A stretch of 64,000 nt of DNA from Adiantum capillus-veneris (taxonomy: Eukaryota; Streptophyta; Polypodiopsida; Polypodiales; Pteridaceae): contig CM043968.1 of assembly GCA_014529385.2 (NCBI GenBank), forward strand, positions 124,517,518 through 124,581,517, written 5' to 3'. The position numbers and the translations under genes are program-made. This document shows, piece by piece, positions 22,803 through 35,218 of this stretch. Numbering within the stretch: the stretch's first letter is position 1; each line of letters begins with the position of its first letter. The notes below the pieces were generated by a model. It ran no database searches, was not told the origin of the DNA, and saw only the letters and a program-made list of their open reading frames with translations.

Positions 22803-24871
22803 TCATGTTAGTTTCCATTTTCTTGTCTCTGGGTTATCATCAACTTCCTTTTGAGCTTGCACTCTCGTAACTACTTGAACTGGTACAACATTTTCATTTT
22901 CCGAGCTACTGGGTAGCAGAACAATTCCGCAAACATTCGTTGCAATCTTGATGACTCGTTTGGGTTTTTTGGACAGTTGGGGATCAAGTGAATGACACCA
23001 CAATCAAGACAATATGCATTCACTTCAGTGATCTTCGTCTGAGGACATTGTTTGACCAAGTGGTTTCCACGGCTTTTGTGACACTCTATCTCTGGTTGAG
23101 AAGCTTCTTCTTGCAATTCCTCTTGGCTGTAAACATGCTCTGACCTAGCTAAGCCTCTATTCACAATGAACTACAATGTCCTTTCGTCCATCTCATACCT
23201 TCTTTCTTCAGGTCGAAACGCAGGAGGTGGAGGTTGCACCGACCTCACCATTCCATGTGTTTCTCTCATCTTTTGTCGCTTCGATGGGAAGTTCCTTCTT
23301 TGGTTGTTATAATACATTGTAGCTGGTACTAGTGCTTGTTTATTAGATGCTTCCATCATGGCGTGTATCTCATGTCTATAGGCATTCTAGCACCTGGCAG
23401 TGTAGGTTGTTGTCCTAAGACAAGCTGTGATGTTGCAACTCCTCCTGGACCTGGCGCATTCCCCATAACGTATCTAGGTGGAGTAGGTGTTCCTGGAACT
23501 GGTTGTACATAATTGTCCCTAGCATATTCCATGCCATAGTAACACACTTCTCTCGTATGTTTTGTCCATTTTCTCTCAATTTTGCACCACTTAAGCTCCC
23601 TCGAATCAAAATTTACAAGAGGAGCTAACCTCTTGACCATTTTGTTGATAAATGTTTCTTGATCGATAGGTGACACTAGTTTTGCAATGGACTCACTCAT
23701 CTGTGAATCACTGTGTATAGAGGATATGTCGTCCTCTTGACTCTTACAATCATTTTCTTTATATTTCTCACAGTTATCCACCAGATAAAGAGCTTATTTG
23801 ATCAATTCGTTTAGCGTCAAGCTCCTTATCATATGCAGATTGTTTTGAAGGCCCACATGTCTCATTCCTTGGATAAAGATCAGCATTAACTGTGCTTGCG
23901 TAGGTAGTTCCACTCTCCAACATAACTTGACGTATCTCTTGAGTTGTAATCCCGCTTTGCGTATTGATTCAACATCTTTCGGTTTGAATCTGTGAATTTG
24001 CGAGATCGTATTGTGAGCTATGCCTTTCTGTGAGAATTCTTCGATGAATTCCTCAAACAGCTCGTCTAGAGTCTCAAAATCACATCTTTCCACTGAGTCG
24101 AACCATGTAGCCGCATCATCTTCCAGAGTCAGTCCAAATCCCGCAAAATGTGTTGCAAAATCCAAAACTTCCTCTACTCTAATTACTCTTCTGAAAGCCG
24201 CTATGTCATCTCTTGGATCTTTATCCCCGACGTATATCCTGTTTACTCATTACTAGATCTAGGATGGTCTAACTTGCTGATTATTTACAAGTCTAACAAT
24301 AGACTTTTCCACTCCTTCTCTCGCTTTAGGCCTTCTACCATGGCTAGGTTCTTCTTCAAAGGAATTGGTGGTTCTCTTGGAGATAGATACTTGAGAAGAC
24401 ATGTTTGCCATCTCTGTGATAATTTCATATCTCGTTTCTCTAGAAGGAAATCCAGGTGGCTCCCTCTTTGGAATTCTCGTGTTTGGTGGAGATATCTATG
24501 GTACTTCATTGACCAAATATCCACCTTTTTCTAATGAAGTTCGTGATTTGTGCTTTTTGCAGCCATGTATTCTCATCCATACTTGTCAACAACTATAGAT
24601 TTCCATTGGTAGTCGACTCCGTATGTATAGATCGATAAGGGCTTGTAATCTGTCAGTTGTCTGGGTATGGCCCTGAGCACCTATAAAGCTTGACCTCACT
24701 ACCGTCAACATATCTATACAATCCTTCACTCTCATGACCTGTTATGCAAACTCTCTCAACAAATTTGGTCTTTATCAATTGCAAGTTTGGAAGATCCATT
24801 GTGGGCGGATGCTCCTCTATCGCTAGGATTCCGAAGTTTGTATAAGCTGAGTTTGACTCTAAAGAGAACAT
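22803..24871 (-). pseudogene. Gag of element B, broken
   Basis: The start at 24,871 gives MFSLESNSAYTNFGILAIEE. The capsid-like core includes FGLTLEDDAATWFDSVE, FIEEFSQKGIAHNTISQIH and FIQGMRHVGLQ. The two knuckles are best preserved here: CHKSRGNHLVKQC (second Cys is Ser) and CLDCGVIHLIPNC. Both have three residues between the second position and His, where the canonical CCHC knuckle has four. Frame changes occur between 24,653 and 24,285 and near 23,790 and 23,360. Confidence 0.75.
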
Positions 24872-26352
24872 GATCTCTGGGCTACTACTCTAGCTTGATG
24901 TAAGAAGACTTAGTCAAAAGTTTTCAAGTGCTTTGGTTAGGGAAAAATCAAAACTATGTCCAAAATCGTGTTCAAAATCGTCAGTTTTAGACACCCCTAA
25001 CTTCCGGATCGATTTTGAGGCCTTAAATAACGTTTTAGACAAATTTCCTCAAATCGTCAGTTTTAGAGACCCCTATCTTACACAGAAAGTCATAGAGCTA
25101 CTTTGGAGCTTCGTTTTAATAAAAGAAAGTTTTAAATTACAATACCGGAAGCTCAAGTTATGGCTAAAACAATTTTTTTTTACTCAACCTATGCCTAGAG
25201 ACTTTATACGGATATAATGTCTCCTGACTCAGATTTTCTCCAAACTTAAACTGTAGACTCCCCTTGATGTCTTCTACCCATTGCAAGTCTCAGTTTGTGA
25301 TTCTGACCTTTATTTTGACACCTAAGACATTCTACGTGTATAATGTCTTTTGTGGCAGAATGAGGTGACTTTTATTCCAATGGTTCCTTATCATTCAAGC
25401 AACTCTTAGCAACTTTCAAAATTCAATTTGGACATTTTTTGGGCAAGTTATGATCAATAGAAGCATGAATCTGTCGAGATTTGTCTTCTAATCTTTACAA
25501 GCTTAAATGAGCTCCAAATGCAATGAAATTTTGGCTAGGGACTTCTTTTATGCTCTAGGACACTGAGGTATGCCCAAATGTTTGTTTTGACCTAGATCTA
25601 GCCACTAAGACATTATACGTGTGTAATGTCTTTTGGCTCAAAATGACACGAAATTTTGCAAACAGGCTTAAAACATCATTTTTGACCCTCCTCTATGGTC
25701 AAAAATGAAATTTGACTTTCAGATCTTGGCATGAGATATTATACACGCATAAAGTCTATGTGCTCAGATTTTGACAAAATTTGGTACGTGAGTTTGTCTT
25801 ATGGTGCTTAACACCCTGGTATGCGCATATCTCAATTTTGGTCCCTAAACGTGCCCTTTAGACATCATACACATAGGATGTAACTGGTAAGAATGAAGTG
25901 AATTTAACTCCAGAGGCTCCTCACTACACTGGCAACTCACAAAAAAAAATAGAATTGAATTTGACCAATTTTTGTGCAACTTATGGCTAGTACAAGCATT
26001 CACTTGTATGGATGCGTCTTTTGGTCTTTGCAAGCCCAAAAATGCTTTAAATTTGATGAAATTTGGCCCATATTCTGCCTAAATGCTGTAGATGACAAGG
26101 GTGCACTCTATTCCAAATTTTGACCTCACATCTGGCCTCTAAGACATTACACACATATATGTCCAGGTGGTTAGAATTTAGTTTTGTTTCTACCAGAGGT
26201 TTTCCTTGGTGTGTAGAACAAGAATATGTGATCACAACAAATTTTGAATGTCAAAATTGCTCAAAATCAGCCAAAACTAAAGCAGGCAACCATCACACAA
26301 GTGTTAGTAGGAATACCTACCTAAGTCCTTCTATCCCCAACAACAGCGTCAA
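24872..26352 (-). other. 5' leader of element B
   Basis: This leader of about 1.5 kb between PBS and gag carries no recognisable protein. It contains the palindrome ladder at 25,197-26,164 and repeated phrases such as CGTCAGTTTTAGA with ACCCCTA. It is homologous to 32,475-34,280 in C. The PBS at its right edge (26,332-26,352) is decayed to TTGACGCTGTTGTTGGGGAT. Confidence 0.7.
25197..26164. repeat. Ladder of six near-palindromes in the leader of element B
   Basis: Six imperfect inverted repeats built on the half-site AGACATTATACG followed by its complement start near 25,197, 25,325, 25,608, 25,733, 25,860 and 26,142. The spacings are about 128, 283, 125, 127 and 282 bases. The bases after each site are also related (TTTTGGCTCAAAATGAC-like), so these are monomers of an old tandem repeat with palindromic cores. 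The function is unknown. Confidence 0.8.
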
Positions 26353-27242
26353 TGTTGCTGGAGTGAAACACACCACCCATAAAGTGCATGAAAGACAACC
26401 TAGATCAACATAATGTCCATCGAGGACACATATGACACGATAGGCACATAGAGGAAATATCTTTAGCTTGTCAAGCTGAGACCATCCTACACATACAACA
26501 CTTTGGAAGGCCAACTAAACCACAATCTAGAATATCACTGCTCTTAACTACACCACTCAGCCCACATACACACAACGAAAGGAAACCCATCAAATCATGC
26601 CAGAATTGTACAAAACATATGGAACACCATCCCCTCTCTAGGATACACCTATCCCAAAGCCTCTACACTCAAAACCCTAACTCTAAACCCATATGTGGAA
26701 AACACGTATAAAGAGAGAGCTTATGTCACCACGATTCTAATGACTAACTGCAAGCAGAAAACAGACATTGTTTGATATACTTACAGCCGCAAGTAGCTCA
26801 TAGATGTATCAATGCGTTCGCTCCGTTTCGTGAGGAATGCTTGGCGTTGTCACGTAGCTCTTGCCGTGGCTAGCGCGATGGTGAAGTTGGGTCTACAATG
26901 TGATGAACGAGCGGGGAGTACACAAGGATGAAGCTCACGCTCTCTCTCTTTCTCTCTCACACAGTTGACGACACCTTAAAACTGAGATTATGATTAGGTG
27001 TATTTACAAAAGTGATCTAGGTACCTTATATACTAAGGATACGTTAGGTTAACCAAAAATAGAGTTTGAGGGGTCAAATGGCTTGGTATTTACAATCTGA
27101 AGTTGCATTGCACCCCGGCTTCTGCAACTAGACTTCCTACTTATTACAAATGATGCTTATAACCATAATCCTCAGCATTCCATAACTCTTAGAAAATAAG
27201 GCTTTGTTGAGTTATCTCGTGCTGTTGAACCAACGGTCAACA
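26353..27242 (-). repeat. LTR 2 of the gypsy-like array (5' LTR of B, 3' LTR of C)
   Basis: 890 bp, TGTTGCTGGAGTG to CGGTCAACA on the plus strand, about 50 bp shorter than LTR 1 and LTR 3. The TATA-like TATATAAGG lies at 27,024-27,032. The polypurine tract of C follows at 27,243. Confidence 0.85.
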
Positions 27243-27760
27243 CTCCCCCCCTCCGAATTCATGTCGTCCTTGACATGACCCGATTGTTGATGTCGGTGCG
27301 GTCTTCGTTGTCGTTTTGTTGATCTAAAGAAAGTATAGGCTATAGACTTTGCAAGAGCTCGTCCTGTTCGTCCAATCCGACATACATAGTCTTCACATGA
27401 TTCAGGAAAATAATAATTAATGACGAACTTTATGTCCTTCACATCCATGAAACGGTCCAGTGAATCTGCCAATTTTTGAATATTTCTGATTATCAAAAAC
27501 ACCTTCTACAATCTTTAGAATTGAGTGATTGGCTTTCAGATCTTGTGAGCCAATGACAACTTTGTAAGGATCCTATAGAAATTGTATGGCTAAACCTTCA
27601 ACTTCATTAGGCCAAGTTGCACTCCAATGCAAAGTCTGTCTGTCAGGCCGAATCTAAGAGATAATTGTTTCTAACTTGAGGTTCAAAACCCATGTCTAGC
27701 ATTCGATCCACCTCATCAAGGATAATCTTTTGAGATTCTCTCATTACTTATGTGTCTACT
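27243..27760 (-). pseudogene. Captured DEAD-box RNA helicase fragment in element C
   Basis: On the minus strand: LDEVDRMLDMGFEPQVR (motif II at 27,706-27,717 as DEVD), motif III in [33 protein letters not shown], then the shared deletion junction [29 protein letters not shown] and an almost intact motif [11 protein letters not shown], followed by AYTFF. The frame then runs into the polypurine tract (KDDMNSEGG). A stop follows the QFL stretch and one frameshift follows FEPQVR. Motif I (ATP-binding Walker A) is absent, so no helicase activity is expected. Confidence 0.82.
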
Positions 27761-29381
27761 CTTCTTCATTGGGGACTTCTTTGTTCCTGCATCAAGTTGA
27801 TCAAAACCACATTTTCCATTGTTAGCTTTTGTGTGCTTTGTAAATCATTATATTGCTTCTACTTGATACATGACTTAGACAAACCCCAATTAATTCCCTA
27901 AGTTTGTAACTTACTTCAAAAAAGGGGCTTTTTTGACATCATCCGTAATAGATGACTATATATGAGCTATCATCTCCATTTATCCCAAAATTCATATACA
28001 TGATGTACAGGGTATGTAGATGGCTATCATGACTTTATATTTGAAAAAATTGCAGCTTTGGCTACGGATTAGAATCCTTTTTTTTTTGAACCCTTAGCTT
28101 CTATCCTGTAGTCATAGCTTCCCGACAAAGTTTATCTTGATTTGGACTTGCATTTGGCTTTATAAGCTAACTTTTTGGGTTTTAGTCTTGAAAACGACTA
28201 GCGGGCATCTCTGGCACCTTCTGGCTGTCAAACACATGTAGAACCAATGATGATGACCAGAATTTGGCTTGATCCTTGGTTGCTCCTACAAACATCTGTC
28301 TCTTTAGTTCTTATTAGTATTGTTAGCCCCTTTTGTTTGTTAAACTTCATTAAGTCACATACAAGATAGAAGATCTACAGTATAAAGGTCTACTTCCTCT
28401 ATACAGCCTTGTAGTCGCATGAATTGTTTGATAGGCAACTTTACACTTGATGGGCGCTTTTGTTTAGTCGCACCACCAACTTCCTTTGTCCTTGTAGTTC
28501 ATCCCGGATTTTCATGACCATTCTCGTTCATTTTTTCCTCATGTTGTTATCGAAGGCTGATCAACATTCTTTCTTACCTCTGACATTATTCATTGTGAGT
28601 ATGGATTTTGAGACATGCTTTGTGAATTGTTGTCATTTTCTTGATCCTTCTTGATCTCAAAAATAACGAAAGAAAACCAAAAATCAACTCAACCAAAACA
28701 GCAAATCATTCTAATAGAATTCTAAATGCTATGTCCACTGTACACATGTCCCTGGGGGCACATATATGGCTTTTGTCCTCGTACTCCTCTTGTAACGCTA
28801 TTATAAGGGTATATACTCTGAATTTTGTATCACAATCAAATGCAGAAATTCAATACAACTCACAAACATTGCCCTCTAACATTCATATATTAGGTTTTCA
28901 TTTATAATGCCTCCCCCCTCCTATTTGGAGTCCTCCTTGACGACATGGTATCGCGTGTCGTGCTTGGGCAATTAAAAATTGTGGCTATGCAGGCCTTGTA
29001 ATGTAGCCCTATTATGCATACACAATCAATGCATGGAAAAATTTATGATGTGCAAGATGTGAGTATAAGAAATTTGCTTATTGGCATTTGCTGGCAAGGC
29101 TTCCTATTCTAAGCAATATGATGGTCTTTTAAAGCTCCTGTATTGTTTGCTTATTGAAGGCTATAGAGCTTTTTTGAAGGTTTACCTATATGTTTGATGC
29201 TTCTTTGGAGTCGAGTATAGCCTTGTGGTTGGTTGTCATATTTGGCATTGTTCCTCAGAGTGGGTTCTCTACTAATTGTACTTTAACCGTAGGAGGAATT
29301 GAAAGAATTCAAGCGGCAGTGCAGTAACATTAGTTTTATTGATTTCCTTGGGGTCCCACTTCTTTGTGATTACTGGCTATT
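27761..29381 (-). other. Non-coding 3' stretch of element C
   Basis: This is homologous to 7,961-9,768 and 1-1,226. It has the conserved blocks near 28,200-28,500 and 28,780-29,050 and no conserved reading frame. Confidence 0.55.
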
Positions 29382-29790
29382 TTGTTGATGGTGCTCGTTT
29401 GGGAACCCATACTTGTCCCTACTTCATTTGTGTTTGAAGAGACTTCTTTGGGATCCACCTTGTCTTTGTGTGAGTCTTCAATAGTCTTTGCTTCAACTCT
29501 TGTATGCTTGGTTGAGGACGAGATTCAGACTTTGGGAGTTGATGATCTAAACTGTTTTGAAATCGAAAAAAACTCATGATCTCTTTGTACTTGAATCAAC
29601 TTCTTTGGAGCCCAAATCTGACTTGCAAAAGCTTTCGACTTTGTGATTTTCTTAGATGTTTTTACAGGCTTTAACTGTTTTCATGCTGGGATTGGATCTT
29701 GTGATTTTTCATTAGAGATCTTCATCTTCTTGATCCATATCTGCTTTTGGCCAATCTGGCTCTTTGGTATCCATATTTGTCGATTTTTTT
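29382..29790 (-). pseudogene. Basic W-x-P-K repeat tract of element C
   Basis: This has the same motif series as 1,227-1,771 and 15,251-15,660. The plus-strand repeats of AAxCCCA and GGATCC correspond to W-[IV]-P-K codons on the minus strand. It is more decayed than in B. Confidence 0.5.
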
Positions 29791-30225
29791 TGTTATGACT
29801 TGTTCTTTGCTATTGGCCTTCATTGTTCATCGATGACGGAAGTTTCTGGTAGGGGATGTCAAAAGAATCATCACTGTCACTGCTATACTCAGCAAGGTTG
29901 CATTCTAGCACTTTCCTTTCTGGTTTGGCTGGTTATGAAAAGTTACTGTTTGTTTTCTCTTAGATTGTTGTTTCTGGGGATAACTTTTCTATCCACTTGA
30001 TTAGAGCGTGTGCAGCTCATTGACATGGTTGTGTTCTTCTTGACTGAGTCTTTTTACATGTATAAGAGCCACACATGAGGATGCTTGTTGTGTTTGCGTC
30101 ATCATCGAGGATTTTGGAATCCACTTTTAATGCACTTTATTTTTTTAGCGATGACATTGTTTCTTGGGTCTTTGATTTAGACAATCATAAAACCGTGTAT
30201 TTGTTGAAGTGTTGTTCATGTAACC

Positions 30226-30570
30226 TGCATGAATAGTCTTCTTAGAATGATATCATAGTTGTTATTCTTGCCAAAGTCAACAATAGGAAAGGTTTTCTCA
30301 TATTCAATTCCACAAGAAATAAACGATTTTCCATGTGCCCGTCTGCAAGATGTAGTTTCATTGTAGTAGCCCTCAGGTTTTTACACCTTTGAAATCCACA
30401 CAAAGAGTGGTGTTCCCATCTTCTCCCTCATAGTACTCACCTACCTTGTTTAAAGGCACTGGCCTAGTGTTTAGCTGAGACATTTTCAGCTCTTTGATCT
30501 CTTCCTCAATTTGAGTCATTGGTTTGTTAGCACCAAATTTTTCTAAGCATTTTTCCATAGTAACCCACAT
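30226..30570 (-). pseudogene. Protease remnant of element C
   Basis: Frame 30,373-30,570 encodes PLNKVGEYYEGEDGNTTLCV and DFKGVKT, just before the catalytic loop. The loop itself and the following strands are deleted; part of the later YDIIL region survives near 30,240. It cannot be functional. Confidence 0.6.
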
Positions 30571-30678
30571 GTTTGGTCCTATTCAAAGCAACTCGGCTAA
30601 CGTTATCGTACAGTTGATTGGTATGCACAAAATGTCTATCAACCCTTTCGAATCGATGACCTTGTTGGGAGACAGTCT

Positions 30679-32474
30679 CTATGATGTGACTGCAACAACC
30701 TTTGACTTGGCCTCATACTCTCTTGTACTTTCTTCAGGTTGAATTGCAAGAAGTGGAGGTTTTACCGACCTCACCATTCCATGCGTTTCTCTCATCTTTT
30801 GCAACTTTGAAGGGAAGTACCTGGTTTGGTTATTATAATACATTATAGCTGGTACTTGCGCTTGTTTATTAGATGCTTCCATCATCTGTGTATATCTCAT
30901 GTCTATAGACATTTTAGCACTTGGTAGTGTAGGTTGTTGTCCTAAGACAGGTTGTGGTCTTACAACTCCTACTGGACTTGGCGCATTCCCCATAATGTAT
31001 CTAGATGGAGTAGGTGCTACTGGAACAGGTTGTACATGCCTGTCCCTAGCATATTCCATGCCATAGTAACACTCTTCTCTCGTATGGTTTGTCCATTTTC
31101 TCTCATTTTTGCACCATTTAAGCTCCCCCGGATCAGAATTTACAAGAGGAGCTAATCTCTTGACCATTTCGTTACTAAATGTTTCTTGATCGATAGGTGC
31201 CACTAGTTTTGCAATGGACTCGCTGATCTATGAATCACTGTGTATAGAGGATGTGTCGTCCTCTTGACTCCTACAATCATTTTGCAATGGACTCACTCAT
31301 CTGTGAATAAATGTGTATAGAGGATGTGTCGTCCTCTTGACTTTTACAATTGTTTGCTTTATATTTCTCACAGTTATCCACCAGATAAAGAGCTTGTTTG
31401 ATCAATTTTTTAATTGTCAAGCTCCTTATCATATGCAGATCCTTTTGAAGGCCCACATGTCTGATTCCCTGGATAAAAAATAGCATTAACCGCGCTTGCA
31501 TAGGTAGTACCACTCTTGGATAGAACTTGACATATCTCTTGAGCTATAATGCCACTTTGCGTACTGATTCACATCTTTCTATTTGAATGTGTGAATTTTG
31601 CGAGACCGTATTGTGAGCTATGCCTTTCTACGATAATTCTTCGATGAACTCCTCAAATAGCTTGTCTAGAGTCTCAAAATCACATCTTTCCATTGAGGCA
31701 AACCATGTAGCCGCATCATCTTCCAAAGTCAGCCCAAATCCCGCAAACTGTGTTGCAAAATCCAAAACTTCCTCTACTCTAATTACTCTTTTGAAAGTCG
31801 TTACTTGATCTCTCAGATCTTTATCTCCAACGTATTTCATGTTTATGCATTTCTGGATCTAGGATGGTCTAACTCACTGAGTGTCTACAAGTCTAACAAT
31901 AGACTCTCCACTCCTTCTCTTGCTTTAGGCCTTCTACCATGGCTAGATTCTTCTTCAAAGGAATTGGTCGTTCTGATGGAGATTGGTCCTTGAGAAGACA
32001 TGTTTGCCATCTCTGTGATTATTTCATCTCTCATTATCATTCTAGAAGGGAATCCAGGTGGCTCCCTCTTTGAAATTCTAGTGTTTGATGGAGATATTTG
32101 TGGTCCTTCATTGACCAAATATCCACCTTTTTCTAATGAAGTCCGTGGGTTTGTGCTTTTTGCAGCTCTGTATTCTCGTCCATACTTGTCAAAAACTATA
32201 GATTTCCATTGATATTCGACTCCGTATGTATAGACATATAAGAGCTTGTAATCTATCATCTCTCTGGGTATGGCTCTGAGCACCTATAAAGGTTTACCTC
32301 ACTGCCATCAACATATCTATACAATCCTTCTCTCTCACAACCTGTTATCCAAACTCTCTCAACAAAATTGGTCTTTATCAATTGCAAGTTTGGAAGATCC
32401 ATTGTGGGTGGATGCTCCTCTATTGCTGGGATTTTGAAGCTTGTATAAGCTGAGTTTGACTCTAAAGAGGACAT
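30679..32474 (-). pseudogene. Gag of element C with zinc knuckles deleted
   Basis: The start at 32,474 gives MSSLESNSAYTSFKIPAIEE. The core follows with FGLTLEDDAATWFASME and GIRHVGLQ. The frame 30,679-31,203 runs through the Pro-rich part (VAPTPSRYIMGNAPSPVG) to QPEES and then directly into TREYEAKSKVVAV, a linker sequence that in A and B lies about 1.2-1.4 kb further on. A 73-bp duplication at 31,211-31,356 adds a frameshift. Confidence 0.75.
31211..31356. repeat. 73-bp tandem duplication in gag of element C
   Basis: Two copies starting GCAATGGACTC at 31,211 and 31,284. The period is not a multiple of three, so it shifts the frame. Confidence 0.8.
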
Positions 32475-34280
32475 GATCTCTGCGCTACTACTCTAGCTTG
32501 ATGTAAGAAGACTTAGTCCAAAGTTTTCAAGTGCTCTGATTAGGGAAAAATCAAAACTATGTCCAAAATCGTGTTTGTTTTCTCACAATTCCCTCAAATT
32601 GTCATTTTTAGACACCCCTAACTTTCGGATCAATTTTGAGGCCTTAAACGACGTTTTTTTGGGCACTGACCAAAGATGAATGACCCATAGGGTCTATCAT
32701 TGTAGTTCAGGGTTTACATAGAAAGTCATAGAGCTACTCTGGACCTTCGTTTTGATAAAAATAGTTTTGGAATCCAATATCGGAAGCTCAAGCTATGGCT
32801 AAAACAGTTTTTTTCTAACTCAACCTATACCCGGAGACTTTTTACGTATAATGTCTCTTGACTCAAATTTGCTTCAAACTTAAACTGTAGACTACTCTTG
32901 ATGTCTTCTACCCATTGCAAGTCTCAGTTTGTGATTTTGACATTTATTTAGACACTTGAGACATTATACGCGTATAATGTCTTTTGTGGCAGAATGAGGT
33001 GACTTTTATTCCAATGATTCCTTATCACTCAAGAAACTTTCAACAACTTTCAGAATTCAATTCGGACATTTTTTGGGCAAGTTATGCTCATACAAGCATG
33101 AATCTATCCAGATATGTCTTCTGATCTTTACAAGCTCAAATGAGCTCCAAATGCAATGAAATTTTGGCTAGGGTCTTCTTTATGCTCTAGGACACTCAGG
33201 TATGCTCAAATGTTTGTTTTGACCCAGATCTGACCCAAATCTGGCCACTAAGACATTATACGCGTGTAATGTCTTTTGGCTCAGATTGACATGAAATTTT
33301 GTAAACAGGCTTAAAACATCATTTCCAACTCTCCTCTATGGTCAAAAATGAAATTTGACTTTCAGATCTTGGCATGAGACATTATACATGTATAAAGTCT
33401 ATGTGCTCACATTTTGACAAAATTTGGTACGTGAGCTTGTCTTGTGGTGCTTAAAACCCTGGTATGCTTAGATCTCAATTTTGGCCCCTAAAAGTGCCCT
33501 TTAGACATCATACACGTAGGATATCTAACTGGTCAGAATGAAATGAATTTCACTCAAAAGGTTTCTCACTACACTGGCAACTCATAGAAACTTTTAGAAT
33601 TGAATTTTACCAATTTTTGTGCGAGTTATGGCCAATACAAGCATTCACTTGCCTAGATGTGTCTTATGATCTTTGCAAGCCCAAAAATGCTTTAAATTTG
33701 ATGAAATTTGGCCCATATTATTCCTAAATGCTGTAGATGACAAGGGTGCACTCAATTCCTAATTTTGACTCAGATATGGCCTCTAAGACATTATACGCTT
33801 ATGATGTCTAGGTGGTCAGAATTTAGTTTTGTTTTTATTGTATTTTTCCCTCAAAAGCAGACTTTTCAAAGATCATGAATGCAAACAAGCACTTAAGGAA
33901 ATAAATCAATGATGGATAGCTCTAGATAAAAATCGGATCACTTACCTAAAGCTACTTCTACAAATCATATGGGGTTTTGCATTTATGAGTAAAAAATGCT
34001 TCAATGCCACACGGACTAGCAAACACTTTTTATCACCTCACAAAGATCTTGACCACCAACAACTACTCTAATCTACAAATCATAACTAAACCTATCTAGT
34101 CGCAGACACTCGACAAGACACATGCTTCTTGGCTATGCTCTTGATCGCGGAATATCCTCCTCCGGCGGATCCACTTGAGAAAAGAATGCTTTCTTTAGCC
34201 AAAACTAAAGCAAGCAACCATCACACAAGTGTTAGTAGGAATACCTACATAAGTCCTTGTATCCCCGGCAACGACATTAA
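32475..34280 (-). other. 5' leader of element C
   Basis: About 1.8 kb between PBS and gag, homologous to 24,872-26,352, with no recognised protein. The part 33,830-34,130 is not present in B. A decayed PBS sits at 34,260-34,280 (TTAATGTCGTTGCCGGGGAT on the minus strand). Confidence 0.65.
32834..33808. repeat. Ladder of six palindromes in the leader of element C, one perfect
   Basis: Sites start near 32,834, 32,959, 33,251, 33,377, 33,503 and 33,785, with spacings of about 125, 292, 126, 126 and 282. The site at 32,959-32,982 is a perfect 24-bp palindrome made of AGACATTATACG and its exact complement. The spacing pattern repeats that of element B. Confidence 0.85.
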
Positions 34281-35218
34281 TGTTGCGGGAGCGAATCACA
34301 CCACCCATAAAGCGCATGTAACACAACCTAGATCAACATAATATCGATCGAGGACATAGATGACACGATAGGCACACTGAGGAAATCTCTTTAGCTTGTC
34401 AGGCTGAGACCATCCTACACATACAACTCTCTGGAAGGCCAACTAAACCACAATCTAGAATCTCAGTGCTCTCAACTACACCACTCAACCCACATACAAA
34501 CACCGGAAGGAAACACATCAAATGATGCCAGAATCGTACGAAACTTAAGGAACACCATCCCCTCACTAGGATACACCTGTCCCAAAGCCTCTACACTCAA
34601 AACCCTAACTCCAAACCCATCTGTGGAAAACACATATAACTACAGAGCCGAATTTTGAAATGCCCAAAACTAAAATCTATGAGTATCTATGTGTAGCTTA
34701 TGTTGTCACGATTCTAATGATTACTTATAAGCAGAAAACAGACATCATTTGATATACTTACAATCGCAAATAGCTCGTAGATGCATAAGCGCGTTCGCTT
34801 CATTCCATGAGGAATGCTTGGCGTTGTCGGGTATCTCTTGGCAAGGCTAGTGTGATGGTGCAGTCGGATCTACAATGTGATGAACGAGCGGGGAGTAGCG
34901 CCAGGATGAAGCTCACACTCTCTCTCTTTCTCTCTCTCACACAATCGACGATAGCTTAAAACTTACATTATGATTAAGTGTATTTAAAAAAGTGACCTAG
35001 GTACCTTATATATTAAGGCTACTTTAGGTTAACAAAAAATAGAATATGAGGGGACAAATGGCTTGGTATTTACAATTTATAAGTGCCATTACACCCCAGC
35101 TTCTTCAACTACCTACTTATTACAAATGATGTTTATAACCATAATCCTCAACATTCCATAACTCTTAGAAAATAAGGCTTTGTGGAGTTATGTTGTGCTG
35201 TTGACCCAACGGTCAACA
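34281..35218 (-). repeat. LTR 3 of the gypsy-like array (5' LTR of C, 3' LTR of D)
   Basis: 938 bp, TGTTGCGGGAGCG to CGGTCAACA on the plus strand. The TATA-like TATATAAGG is at 35,004-35,012. The polypurine tract of D follows at 35,219. Confidence 0.85.

Larger units (their letters stand above)
27243..34280 (-). mobile_element. Gypsy-like non-autonomous element C, internal region, 7,038 bp
   Basis: It lies between LTR 2 (its 3' LTR) and LTR 3 (its 5' LTR) with no nested insertion. The order is the same as in B. A deletion near 30,730 joins the Pro-rich part of gag to the linker and removes both zinc knuckles and the coiled-coil segment. A second deletion removes most of the protease-tail segment near 30,225. 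Confidence 0.8.

Noticed and set aside
25197-26164. CRISPR-like array
   Set aside because: Palindromic cores at spaced intervals can look similar, but spacings are 125-290 bp, the spacers are related to each other, and the context is a plant retroelement leader.
27243-27760. Functional DEAD-box helicase gene
   Set aside because: Motif I, Ia, Ib and IV are absent, and stops and frameshifts are present in every copy.
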